A DNA stretch of 64,000 bases from positions 3,744,071 to 3,808,070 of the forward strand of contig CP032507.1 of the NCBI GenBank assembly GCA_008375315.1, written 5' to 3'. The translations under genes and the position numbers were made by a program. Shown piece by piece: positions 1 to 7,315 of this stretch (position 1 is its first letter; every line of letters starts with the position of its first letter). Under the pieces are notes generated by a model. It saw nothing but the letters and a program-made list of their open reading frames with translations. It had not been told where the DNA came from and did no database searches. The stretch comes from Ectothiorhodospiraceae bacterium BW-2. Its GTDB lineage: Bacteria > Pseudomonadota > Gammaproteobacteria > Thiohalomonadales > Thiohalomonadaceae.

Positions 1-590
1 GGTGCTGTTATTCGAATCATCGGTTGCGATAACAGTAAAGCTATAGCTAGCTTTAGATTCATAATCGGGATTACTACTAAGAGTAACCTCCCCACTATTA
101 GCATTAATTGAGAATAGTGCCGCATCATCGCCCGTTTTTAAGCTGTAAGTCACGGTACCGCTATCGGTCGCTGTGGCGGTATAGATGACTTGTTCGGTAC
201 CACTATTTTCATCAATGGCATCAGCTATGGCACCGGAGGTGAATTGAGGGGCACCTTCATCTAAGTCATTGACGGCAAGGGTGACGCTCTGCTCTGAGCT
301 GTTACCGGCAGCATCGGTCGCGATAACAGTAAAGCTGTAACTAGCTTGAGTCTCATAATCGGGATCAACGCTGAGTGTGACCTCCCCACTATTAGCATCA
401 ATCGAGAATAGTGCGGCGTCATCACCCGCTTTTAAGCTGTAAGTCACGGTACCGCTATCGGTCGCGACGGCGGTATAGACTAATTGACCGGCACCACTAT
501 TCTCATCAATGGCGGCTGTTGCAATAGCCGAAGCAAATACAGGGTTAAAAGAGTCGTAGGTAAAAGAAAAATTATTAACAGATGAGACAT
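1..590 (-). repeat. 294-bp direct repeat coding tandem cadherin-like domains
   Basis: The same DNA phrase, for example agctgtaagtcacggtaccg, occurs at 141 and 435, giving a 294-bp (98-codon) period. The two copies are nearly identical over long runs, which suggests recent unit duplication. More copies probably lie left of the window. Confidence 0.8.
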
Positions 591-3048
591 TACCCGCTGC
601 GTCCACCTGTCTGACATAAACAATATTTTCACCTTCAACAGGAGTTAACTCTACACTGCTCCAGTTAGTATTGTCGGCACTATACTCCACCTTTGCCCCG
701 ACTTCCAAATCTGATACTGTGTATGCGCCATTATTAGTAACAAGGTCTGAATCATCTCTTCCGCTATCTGTTATTAAAGCCACAGTTGGCGCTGAAGGAA
801 CCGAAGTATCAAGAACAAACACTCCCCCTTCAACTGTAGTACTATTTCCTAACTGGTCTGTTATAAAGAGACTCGATGTAATAACCCCATCACTCAACGA
901 GCTCAAATCGATAAAGTAAGTTCCATTTGCTGCAACCACCTCTGAGACAACACTACTTCCGTCACTAAACTCTACTGTAACATCTGTACCAGAAGCAACT
1001 CCTGCTACCGTATATACTACAGAGCTTTTTTCCACACTATTAATTAAATCATCTGCAACTCCAAATATAATTTCAGCAATAACAACGCTCTCTATTGATG
1101 TGGTCAGGTTCACAACATCTGAAGAGCGTTCCAAATCCGATACATCTCCGGTTTCAACCGCCTTAACAATATCTTTTTTTACCGCATCCGCAACAACCTG
1201 AGTCTGCGCAAGCTTAGCAAGCAAAACTGAAGCGCTACCATCTTCGGTTTGAGCGGCAGCAGTTTCGGCCATAACAGTATTCACATTAACTATAGAAGCT
1301 GACAAAGCTTGAGAAACATTATCAATTTTAGACAGTTTTTCTACCGAAGATGTCACCTCCTCTGCTGAGGATTTTATCACTGAACCAACAGTACTCTCTG
1401 ACTGAAGATCAAGTTGACCATTTTCAATAACAGAAGAGCTTATCACGCTATCAGATAGTGATTTAAATACTGCATCAGCCGCCGACTTCTCATCCGAAAC
1501 GCCTAAACTTGATATTGCAGTTGCCGACTGGTTCACAACATTTACGATTTGCACCGCTAAAGATTGTAACTCCAGAGCACTTTTTTGAACTTCACTACTT
1601 GAGTTAAGATCATTTGCTGTAGCGATGGGATCAAAATTTAACAGATCTACACTGGGATCAATATTAAATACCTTTGTGACCTTACTCAGAGCATCATCTA
1701 CAGTGATATTGCCATTTGAATTTTGCACAATCTGATCCACCAGCGTGGTGATTGGAGAGATTACCGTAGAACCCTCTGGTGCAGTAAAAGTTCCCTCAAA
1801 AAGCAATCCAGTAGAGATGTCAATACCACCAGTTGCTATAAGATTACCGCGACCTTCAATAAGCTGAAAATCTCCGTTTTCATCTGTAACGGTTTTTGCC
1901 TCACCCTCATCCCATGCTCTATTGCCGTTCACATCTATAAATACTGTTGCACCAGCAATATAGCCATCACTTACCTTTCCTTGAATTACATCCTGCTGCT
2001 GACTATTAGGTTCTGGATCAGGATTAATAATTTGCGACCCATTTTCAATTTCTGGATATTGTAATTCTGGTTGAGGTTGGGGTTGGGGTTGGGGTTGGGG
2101 TTCCGGCTGAGCTTGATATTGTGATTCTGGTTCGGGTTGCGGTTGCGATTCCGGCTGAGGTTGAAGTTGCAACTCTGGTTGGGGTTGCGGTTGCGATTCC
2201 GGCTGAGGTTGAAGTTGCAATTCTGGTTCGGGTTGAGGTTGCGATTCCGGCTGAGGTTGAAGTTGCAACTCTGGTTGGGGTTGCGGTTGCGATTCCTGCT
2301 GAGGTTGGAGTTGCAATTCCGATTCGGGTTGCGGTTGTGATTCCGGTTGAACTGAAGATAAAATGGTGAGCGGAGCACCTGTCAATTGAAAATTGGACTC
2401 CTCAGAATCAAAAGATTGAAAAACATCTGTGTTTAATGAGAAACCAACAGGCAAACCATCTGCAAATTCTCTCCTGTTATAATCCCCATAAATATTATTC
2501 AAATCAAGCTTATCGTAATCATTTTTCACAAATTCAGCTAAAGCAGATTTATCAACCGACAGCTCCAGAGAGAGAATGGTTAAAAAATCATTAAAATCAA
2601 CCTCTCCTGCCTCTATCTTCTCAACCCATCCTTGCAGCTCATCCTCACTTAAACCTAACCCAGTAATAGATAAATAAATTTCCGACAACCGTTCAACTAA
2701 CCCACCAAAATCTTTAGCTCCAATCTGATTAATATTTTTTTCTACTTCAGATTGAACATCGGATTGGGCAGCACTATCTCCGTTTAACTCTCCTTTTGCT
2801 GTCTCTTTTGCACCCTCCCCCGAGTTCAGGTAGTCTGCCTTAGCCTCCTTGACTAACAAAGCCAAACTGACAACCACCAGAGAAAGCTGATATTTTCTGT
2901 TAGCAGAGAGCGCGCGATGCTTATCTTTATCCAAATATAACTTCAGCCTTTCAGCAGTAACAGATGCCAAATAAACAACATGATAATAACTCACTTTTTC
3001 ACAACGAAAAAGATTCGATTTTTCAAAAAGTCTATCAGCTGAAATCAT
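1..3048 (-). CDS. Large cadherin-repeat surface adhesin, N-terminal part (runs off left edge)
   Basis: An uninterrupted minus-strand reading frame of 1016 codons runs from ATG 3048 off the window edge, so the C-terminus is missing. AAGG lies 8 nt upstream of the start. Order of parts: a hydrophobic stretch near residues 53-65 that ends in an AxA-like site before KADY; an acidic helical region (about 70-230); a Gln/Pro-rich repeat (about 234-317); a short domain with a DVNGNRAWDEGE calcium-loop-like motif, typical of large bacterial adhesins; a long Ser/Val-rich stretch; an Ig-like repeat (SAPTVALITDSG through VDAAGN); then two cadherin-like repeats with DENSG, ATDSGTVTYSL and FTVIATD motifs. 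Such proteins are usually secreted and calcium-stabilised, acting in adhesion or matrix (family knowledge). The N-terminal two thirds is clearly more AT-rich than the window average. Export route is not visible. Confidence 0.85.
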   Translation of the reverse strand, partial: MISADRLFEKSNLFRCEKVSYYHVVYLASVTAERLKLYLDKDKHRALSANRKYQLSLVVVSLALLVKEAKADYLNSGEGAKETAKGELNGDSAAQSDVQSEVEKNINQIGAKDFGGLVERLSEIYLSITGLGLSEDELQGWVEKIEAGEVDFNDFLTILSLELSVDKSALAEFVKNDYDKLDLNNIYGDYNRREFADGLPVGFSLNTDVFQSFDSEESNFQLTGAPLTILSSVQPESQPQPESELQLQPQQESQPQPQPELQLQPQPESQPQPEPELQLQPQPESQPQPQPELQLQPQPESQPQPEPESQYQAQPEPQPQPQPQPQPELQYPEIENGSQIINPDPEPNSQQQDVIQGKVSDGYIAGATVFIDVNGNRAWDEGEAKTVTDENGDFQLIEGRGNLIATGGIDISTGLLFEGTFTAPEGSTVISPITTLVDQIVQNSNGNITVDDALSKVTKVFNIDPSVDLLNFDPIATANDLNSSSEVQKSALELQSLAVQIVNVVNQSATAISSLGVSDEKSAADAVFKSLSDSVISSSVIENGQLDLQSESTVGSVIKSSAEEVTSSVEKLSKIDNVSQALSASIVNVNTVMAETAAAQTEDGSASVLLAKLAQTQVVADAVKKDIVKAVETGDVSDLERSSDVVNLTTSIESVVIAEIIFGVADDLINSVEKSSVVYTVAGVASGTDVTVEFSDGSSVVSEVVAANGTYFIDLSSLSDGVITSSLFITDQLGNSTTVEGGVFVLDTSVPSAPTVALITDSGRDDSDLVTNNGAYTVSDLEVGAKVEYSADNTNWSSVELTPVEGENIVYVRQVDAAGNVSSVNNFSFTYDSFNPVFASAIATAAIDENSGAGQLVYTAVATDSGTVTYSLKAGDDAALFSIDANSGEVTLSVDPDYETQASYSFTVIATDAAGNSSEQSVTLAVNDLDEGAPQFTSGAIADAIDENSGTEQVIYTATATDSGTVTYSLKTGDDAALFSINANSGEVTLSSNPDYESKASYSFTVIATDDSNNST
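2097..2346 (-). repeat. 48-bp tandem repeat coding a 16-residue Gln/Pro/Glu spacer
   Basis: About five in-phase units of 48 bp (unit landmarks at 2145, 2193, 2241, 2289 and 2337) encode the 16-residue pattern PESQPQPxPELQLQPQ inside the adhesin gene. It probably forms an extended flexible linker between the N-terminal export region and the folded repeats. Units differ by a few substitutions, so it is a polymorphic coding repeat rather than an array of spacers. Confidence 0.85.
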
Positions 3049-3387
3049 AACAAAAACCTTAATTACCAGTTAACCCAAATAACCAATCAATTTTATCTGC
3101 ACATATATTTAATTAAAGACTCACACACTCTAACCCCCCCCCTTAATCGTAGACTCATACAACCTACTAACATAACCACGATTAAGGCGAATAACACATA
3201 ATAATCTAAAGTATGACTTAGCGACTTATCACGCTTAAGGTGATTTAAATAGCGCAACACACTTCACAGAGCCTTGTGTAATTAAATTTAACTATATTTT
3301 AGAAACAAAGTTAACCATTTACTAATAGATTTTCCTGCTATATTCGCTTTTACGCAGTTTTGCGTACCTTGAAAATAAACTCATAAA
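3049..3387. other. AT-rich intergenic region upstream of the adhesin gene
   Basis: No credible gene is seen. The stretch is markedly AT-rich and should carry the adhesin promoter, but no single -35/-10 pair stands out. A perfect 6-bp palindrome with a 4-nt loop, TACGCA-gttt-TGCGTA, lies at 3351-3366. CTTG follows at 3368-3371; CTTG is one of the tetranucleotides after which IS91-type elements insert. Confidence 0.5.
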
Positions 3388-3630
3388 AAGGATAGGAAAT
3401 CCAACCGCCTACGCCAAAGTATCCCCCAGCTCCGGAGCGCCGTCAAGATTCGGTCAGAGCCCCTTCTGACCACCGGAAGGCGAGGATGAAACAGAAATTG
3501 GCCTGTCGGGAGGTGTTTGAGGCGGTTGTCGCCGCAGGGAGAGAGACGGAAAGAAGCGGGTTTCGCGCGAGCGGCAACGGTCGGTCCGGCAGCCCCTCGG
3601 CGGGCTGCTACCAGGAGACTCGTTGATCGT
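3388..3630. repeat. IS91-type end, copy A (attached to the transposase)
   Basis: 3388-3424 matches 5284-5320 with one mismatch. A 45-46 bp stretch (about 3425-3470) is absent from copy B. After a diverged joint, 3493-3630 is identical base for base to 5342-5479 (138 bp). Copy A overlaps the transposase stop at 3608. Confidence 0.9.
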
Positions 3631-5053
3631 ATTCGTACTCCGGCTCGGGCTGGGCGAGAGGGTCGCCCTGAAGGGAATCCTCGGCGTCGATGGCGTCCTC
3701 CACGGACTCTTCGTACCACTCTGGCGGTCCCCTGGCGGAGGCGATTCGTGGCGGGGCGGCGGGTTCGCCGATGTGCTCCAGGATAGCCCGCACCTCCACG
3801 GCCTCGGTGATGAAGGCGATGATCTGCATCTCGGCCCCGCACTGGGGGCAGGTCAAAGGGAACGCTTCGTAAATGCGAGCCAGCAGCATGGCCCAGAGGT
3901 AGCGGGCGGGGGATCGCCCGATAGCCACCGGAGGGTCGTCCGCTGCCGTCTCTACCGCCGGTTTCGTTTCAGGCTCCGCCGCCACGGGCTCGGGCGCGAG
4001 GGCGGTTACCGCCGGCCGCAGTGGTGAGTTGGGGGCGAGCACGCCGTAGTAGCGATGCCGGTGTTGCCTGGGCGGCGGAACCAGGGCGGCGATGCGCCCG
4101 ATCAGTTCGAGCGGCGAGAGGATGATCTGGGTTTGCCCGTCCGGGCCGGGCTTGGACAGGTGGTAGATCAACCGCTGGGCATCGATCTCCTCCAGTCGGT
4201 CGGCGGCGAAAGGCGGGCGGGCGCAGTAGCGCAGCAGACGCTCCATGCCTCGCCGGTCGTGTGCCTCGATCCGCACGCTGGCGTCGAGGGAGAACCCGCC
4301 GCCGTGATCCCACTGCTCCATCTCCTGGCGATCTGCCTTTTCCAGCAATCCCCGCCGCACGAACGCCCGCAAGATGCGGCGGCGGATTTGGGTCTGCACC
4401 GCCTCGGCGTCGTCCGCATCGAGTTCCTCCACTTCGATGAAGTGTACGCCCTGCTCCGGGTCGGGTTCGAAAATGCCGTCGATGAAGACGACATGGAAAT
4501 GCGTGTGTTCGTTGAGTGAAGAGCCGAATCGGTGGATGAACGCCACCGCGCCGGTTCGCGCCTTCGGACCTGCCCCAGGGCTCTGTTCGCGCAAGTGTTG
4601 CTCGACGGCATCGAGGAAGATGCGCAAAGCGCTGCTGAGCGCCTTGCGGTCGTGCTGGAGGTGGTAGCGCAGCCGCTTGGGCAGGGAGAGCACCCATTGG
4701 CGTACCGGCAGCCGGGGCAGGACATGATCGGTGAGGTGAGCAGCGGTCTCCGCCATCCGCCGGGTGTTGCACGAAGGGCAGACGCCCCGCCCTTTGCAGG
4801 AGAAGGCAATCAGGAAATCATGGCCGCATTCGTCACAGCGGGCGCGGGCGAACCCATAGGCGAGGATACCGCACTCCAGAAATCGGCGTAGTTCCCGTTC
4901 GGCGTGAGGGGAGACTCGCTCCTGCTCCCAGTCGTCATGGCACAGGGCAAGGAAGGTCTCTAGGTGGTTTTGCACCACCCGATACAGCGGGGTGTCGGCG
5001 GGCCGACGCGCTCGGTAGGGGGCTGGGATGCATCCCGGCGTTTGGGCGGCCAT
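3608..5053 (-). CDS. IS91-family transposase
   Basis: 481 residues, full length for the family. An N-terminal zinc-binding domain has CDEC (73-76), C86 and CPSC (92-95). The HUH nuclease motif is HTHFH at 183-187, preceded by FIHRFGSSLNEH. Candidate catalytic tyrosines are Y276 (LLRYCARPPF) and Y297 (IYHLSK). A second zinc knuckle, CPQC (402-405), lies in the C-terminal domain and precedes the IIAFIT motif common in this family. These enzymes nick single-stranded DNA at the origin end and move by rolling-circle replication (family knowledge). The frame is intact, so the element may be active. The last 23 bp of the gene lie within the duplicated end segment. Confidence 0.92.
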   Translation of the reverse strand: MAAQTPGCIPAPYRARRPADTPLYRVVQNHLETFLALCHDDWEQERVSPHAERELRRFLECGILAYGFARARCDECGHDFLIAFSCKGRGVCPSCNTRRMAETAAHLTDHVLPRLPVRQWVLSLPKRLRYHLQHDRKALSSALRIFLDAVEQHLREQSPGAGPKARTGAVAFIHRFGSSLNEHTHFHVVFIDGIFEPDPEQGVHFIEVEELDADDAEAVQTQIRRRILRAFVRRGLLEKADRQEMEQWDHGGGFSLDASVRIEAHDRRGMERLLRYCARPPFAADRLEEIDAQRLIYHLSKPGPDGQTQIILSPLELIGRIAALVPPPRQHRHRYYGVLAPNSPLRPAVTALAPEPVAAEPETKPAVETAADDPPVAIGRSPARYLWAMLLARIYEAFPLTCPQCGAEMQIIAFITEAVEVRAILEHIGEPAAPPRIASARGPPEWYEESVEDAIDAEDSLQGDPLAQPEPEYEYDQRVSW

Positions 5054-5283
5054 TGGCGAGTCTAGGGTGAAATGCGGATCGTTAGCATTTTATTTCCTAA
5101 TCTTATTTTCTCAAAAAATGCTCTACCAAAGTCTATCGATACCATATTTATCAAACTCACTATCTTTGCTTACTAATGGAACCTGTTCATATAAACTAAG
5201 AGATAGGTAATTATATGAATTCATTATCCGACAATTCTCTTGGTATTAATATCTCAAACGATTACGAAATCTCAAGCTTGCTT
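5054..5283. other. AT-rich segment between transposase start and detached end copy
   Basis: No supported gene. From about 5080 on it is AT-rich like the adhesin flank, so it is probably host DNA. A short plus-strand frame begins at ATG 5215 (MNSLSDNSLGINISNDYEIS) and runs directly into the repeat at 5284, where its codon style changes. This may be the 5' stub of a host gene cut by the repeat, or chance. Confidence 0.4.
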
Positions 5284-5479
5284 AAGGATAGGAAATCCAA
5301 CCGCCTACGCGAAAGTATCCACCGGAGGGCGATGATGGAGAAGAAATTGGCCTGTCGGGAGGTGTTTGAGGCGGTTGTCGCCGCAGGGAGAGAGACGGAA
5401 AGAAGCGGGTTTCGCGCGAGCGGCAACGGTCGGTCCGGCAGCCCCTCGGCGGGCTGCTACCAGGAGACTCGTTGATCGT
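5284..5479. repeat. Detached IS91-type end, copy B
   Basis: A 196-bp copy of the element end in the same orientation as copy A, ending 22-23 bp inside what would be the transposase gene and followed by unrelated DNA. It lacks about 46 bp found in copy A. CTTG (5277-5280), an IS91-type target tetranucleotide, sits 3 bp before it. It fits a decayed second insertion or an aborted one-ended event. The 138-bp perfect identity argues that it is recent. Confidence 0.85.
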
Positions 5480-5539
5480 GATAGTCAACCTGCCAGCCGT
5501 GACTCATCTAGGCTTTTGAGCATCAGAGATATTTTTAAA

Positions 5540-6070
5540 CTAGCGGCCTCGGCACCCTTTAATCATCTTAGGGATCATCAGACTCTGTAGCCACGCCCCG
5601 TTCGGCCCAATCGTGCGCCATGAGGGGGTCGCTAGCTGTAGGGTCACCAGCGCGGCGGTGGGGACTCTTATCGTCCCGCCGCCCATTAAATAGCTAGCCA
5701 GCATCGACCAGGTCGGTTCGTGGCCAACTAGGAGTAGATGGCGCACCGAATCGGGCTGCTGCTGTAGCAGCGATATCACCTCCTCCACTGACGCGCCATA
5801 GAGCAGATCATTGCATTGAGATGGCGGTGGAGAGCGCAGCTCGTTGGCGACCAAAGCCCAGCTCTGCTGCGCTCTAAGCGCCGTCGAGCAGAGCACCTGC
5901 TGCGGAACTAGGCCACTACACTCTAGCCAGCCCCCCATGAGTGGCGCATCTCTTCGGCCCCGTTTAGCCAGTGGGCGTTGGTGATCGCTCTGCGCCCCAC
6001 TCTCCCAGTCCGACTTGGCGTGTCGTAGTAGTGAGAGTAGTCGCGGCTTATCAGTCTCGTCAGTTAACAC
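5540..6070 (-). CDS. sixA: SixA-like phosphohistidine phosphatase
   Basis: 176 residues of the histidine phosphatase (phosphoglycerate mutase-like) superfamily. The catalytic RHAKS motif is at residues 16-20, and a second conserved histidine lies in VGHEPT. Short members such as SixA remove phosphate from phosphohistidine in signalling or phosphotransfer proteins; the substrate here is inferred. Start GTG 6070 is backed by AAGGAG 8 nt upstream. The C-terminal basic tail (KMIKGCRGR) lies close to the IS fragment, so the exact end might have been altered. It sits 30 bp downstream of the glcF-like gene and may be co-transcribed. Confidence 0.8.
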   Translation of the reverse strand: MLTDETDKPRLLSLLRHAKSDWESGAQSDHQRPLAKRGRRDAPLMGGWLECSGLVPQQVLCSTALRAQQSWALVANELRSPPPSQCNDLLYGASVEEVISLLQQQPDSVRHLLLVGHEPTWSMLASYLMGGGTIRVPTAALVTLQLATPSWRTIGPNGAWLQSLMIPKMIKGCRGR

Positions 6071-6099
6071 AGCGGTGACTCCTTAAGGGTTCATAGCAG

Positions 6100-7305
6100 T
6101 TAATGGGGGGGAAGAGAGGGCGAGTTAAGTAGTGAGCGCAGTAGCAGCTCTAGCGGATGGTAGAGCGCAATCTCAACCCCCCGTCGGCGTGCCTCGGCAC
6201 CTAGATGGAGGGTACAGCCGATATTGGTGCTGATAATCGCGCCTAACGGCTGCTGCTGTAGCCACTGCAGTGGGGCGATCGCAAAACTAGCGGCATGCTC
6301 GGGATCGGATAGAAGATGGCTTCCTCCCGCCCCACAGCACCCATCGACAGGCAGCCTCTGCCAAACTAGCTGCGGAATCTTCGTCAGTAACTCCACCGCC
6401 TCGGCACTGTTATTTAGACGGTTACGGTTACTGCACGGGGTATGAAGGGCGTAGCTGCCCGACAGCGGGGCCGGCTGCCACGCATTAGGCCAGTATCGTA
6501 GCAGCAGCGCCTCGACTGTCGTGATTTTATCAAGCGCGGCAAAGGATAGTAGCTGCGCGATACAGCTACTACTCACCCCGACTAGCCAGTCAGCTCCACT
6601 TCGCTCTAACTGCGCTAGGGTCGCTAGCGCTAACCTATCTCCCTGCTCTATCTCACCGGCATGGCTATGCAGGGCGCCACAGCACTGGGGCTGGGTAAAC
6701 TCCACCACCTCAAAGCCGCAGCTCTGTAGCAGCCGCTTTGCCGCCTCTAATGCCACCGGCTCTAGCTGGTTCCCCATACAGCCGCGAAACAGTGCCACTC
6801 GACCCTGTTGAGTCGAGGGTTGCGGAAGTGGCTCTAGGGGAAGTGGGCGGTAGTCGGGTAGCAGCGACTCTAACCGCGCTAGCTCCCCTCTCACCCATCC
6901 CCGCCTACGAACCACCCGTTGCAGACCACTCTTTTGGTACCACTGCCCCATCTGACCTAATAGCGCCAGAGAGCGGGGGTGCGCTACGGCGTCTAAGAGC
7001 CGCTCCCTGCCCCCATCGGCCGGCAGGGGTAGGATAGAGGCTCTAGCCGCCACCACAATCTCACTATATCGGACTTGTGAGGGGCAATGGGTCTCGCAGT
7101 TACGACAGAGTAGGCAGTGGTTTAGGGCAGTTTGATCGACCTCGGTTGGGGCGATCTCCCCCTTAGCCACCGCCTGTAGCAGCATCAAACGCCCTCGCGG
7201 CGACTCCGGCTCTCGCCCCTCGGCCAGAAAGGTGGGGCAGTGGGGTAGGCAGAGGCCACAGAGAACACACTGATCTATCGCTGCTAATAACTCGCTGCGC
7301 TGCAT
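6100..7305 (-). CDS. glcF: Glycolate oxidase iron-sulfur subunit-like (GlcF family)
   Basis: About 400 residues. Two N-terminal 4Fe-4S motifs (CVLCGLCLPHC and CLLCRNCETHC) are followed by two CCG domains (PQCCGALHSHAG, and VDGCCGAGGSH after HTPCSN). This is the layout of GlcF, the electron-transfer subunit of glycolate dehydrogenase, which passes electrons from a flavin subunit to quinone. The GlcD/GlcE subunits are not in the window, so function is by family. In-frame GTG (7311), ATG (7308) and ATG (7305) compete; GAGGAG spans 7311-7316, so ATG 7305 has the best spacing. It starts right after the yhdP stop. Confidence 0.85.
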   Translation of the reverse strand: MQRSELLAAIDQCVLCGLCLPHCPTFLAEGREPESPRGRLMLLQAVAKGEIAPTEVDQTALNHCLLCRNCETHCPSQVRYSEIVVAARASILPLPADGGRERLLDAVAHPRSLALLGQMGQWYQKSGLQRVVRRRGWVRGELARLESLLPDYRPLPLEPLPQPSTQQGRVALFRGCMGNQLEPVALEAAKRLLQSCGFEVVEFTQPQCCGALHSHAGEIEQGDRLALATLAQLERSGADWLVGVSSSCIAQLLSFAALDKITTVEALLLRYWPNAWQPAPLSGSYALHTPCSNRNRLNNSAEAVELLTKIPQLVWQRLPVDGCCGAGGSHLLSDPEHAASFAIAPLQWLQQQPLGAIISTNIGCTLHLGAEARRRGVEIALYHPLELLLRSLLNSPSLPPH

Positions 7306-7315
7306 CATCACTCCT

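Larger units (their letters stand above)
3388..5080 (-). mobile_element. IS91-family (HUH rolling-circle) insertion sequence
   Basis: One transposase gene (3608-5053) plus about 220 bp beyond its stop. The left boundary is set at 3388, where similarity to the detached end copy at 5284 begins; in IS91 elements the end beyond the transposase stop is the origin end (oriIS). Just inside it, GGAT-aggaa-ATCC could form a small hairpin. No terminal inverted repeats or target duplication are seen, as expected for this family. The right (terIS) boundary is inferred from a drop to AT-rich DNA near 5080 and is uncertain. The element is much more GC-rich than the DNA on either side. Confidence 0.65.

Noticed and set aside
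2097-2346. Regular 48-bp repeats as a possible CRISPR array
   Set aside because: Units are contiguous, in coding phase and without unique spacers; no cas genes are nearby.
1986-2378. Asn/Arg-rich frame and two Val/Arg/Leu-rich plus-strand frames across the 48-bp repeat
   Set aside because: They are other-frame readings of the Gln/Pro repeat in the adhesin gene, whose frame runs unbroken through the region.
5215-5475. 86-codon plus-strand frame as a full gene
   Set aside because: Most of it is antisense or intergenic IS-end sequence; only the first 23 codons could be host-derived.
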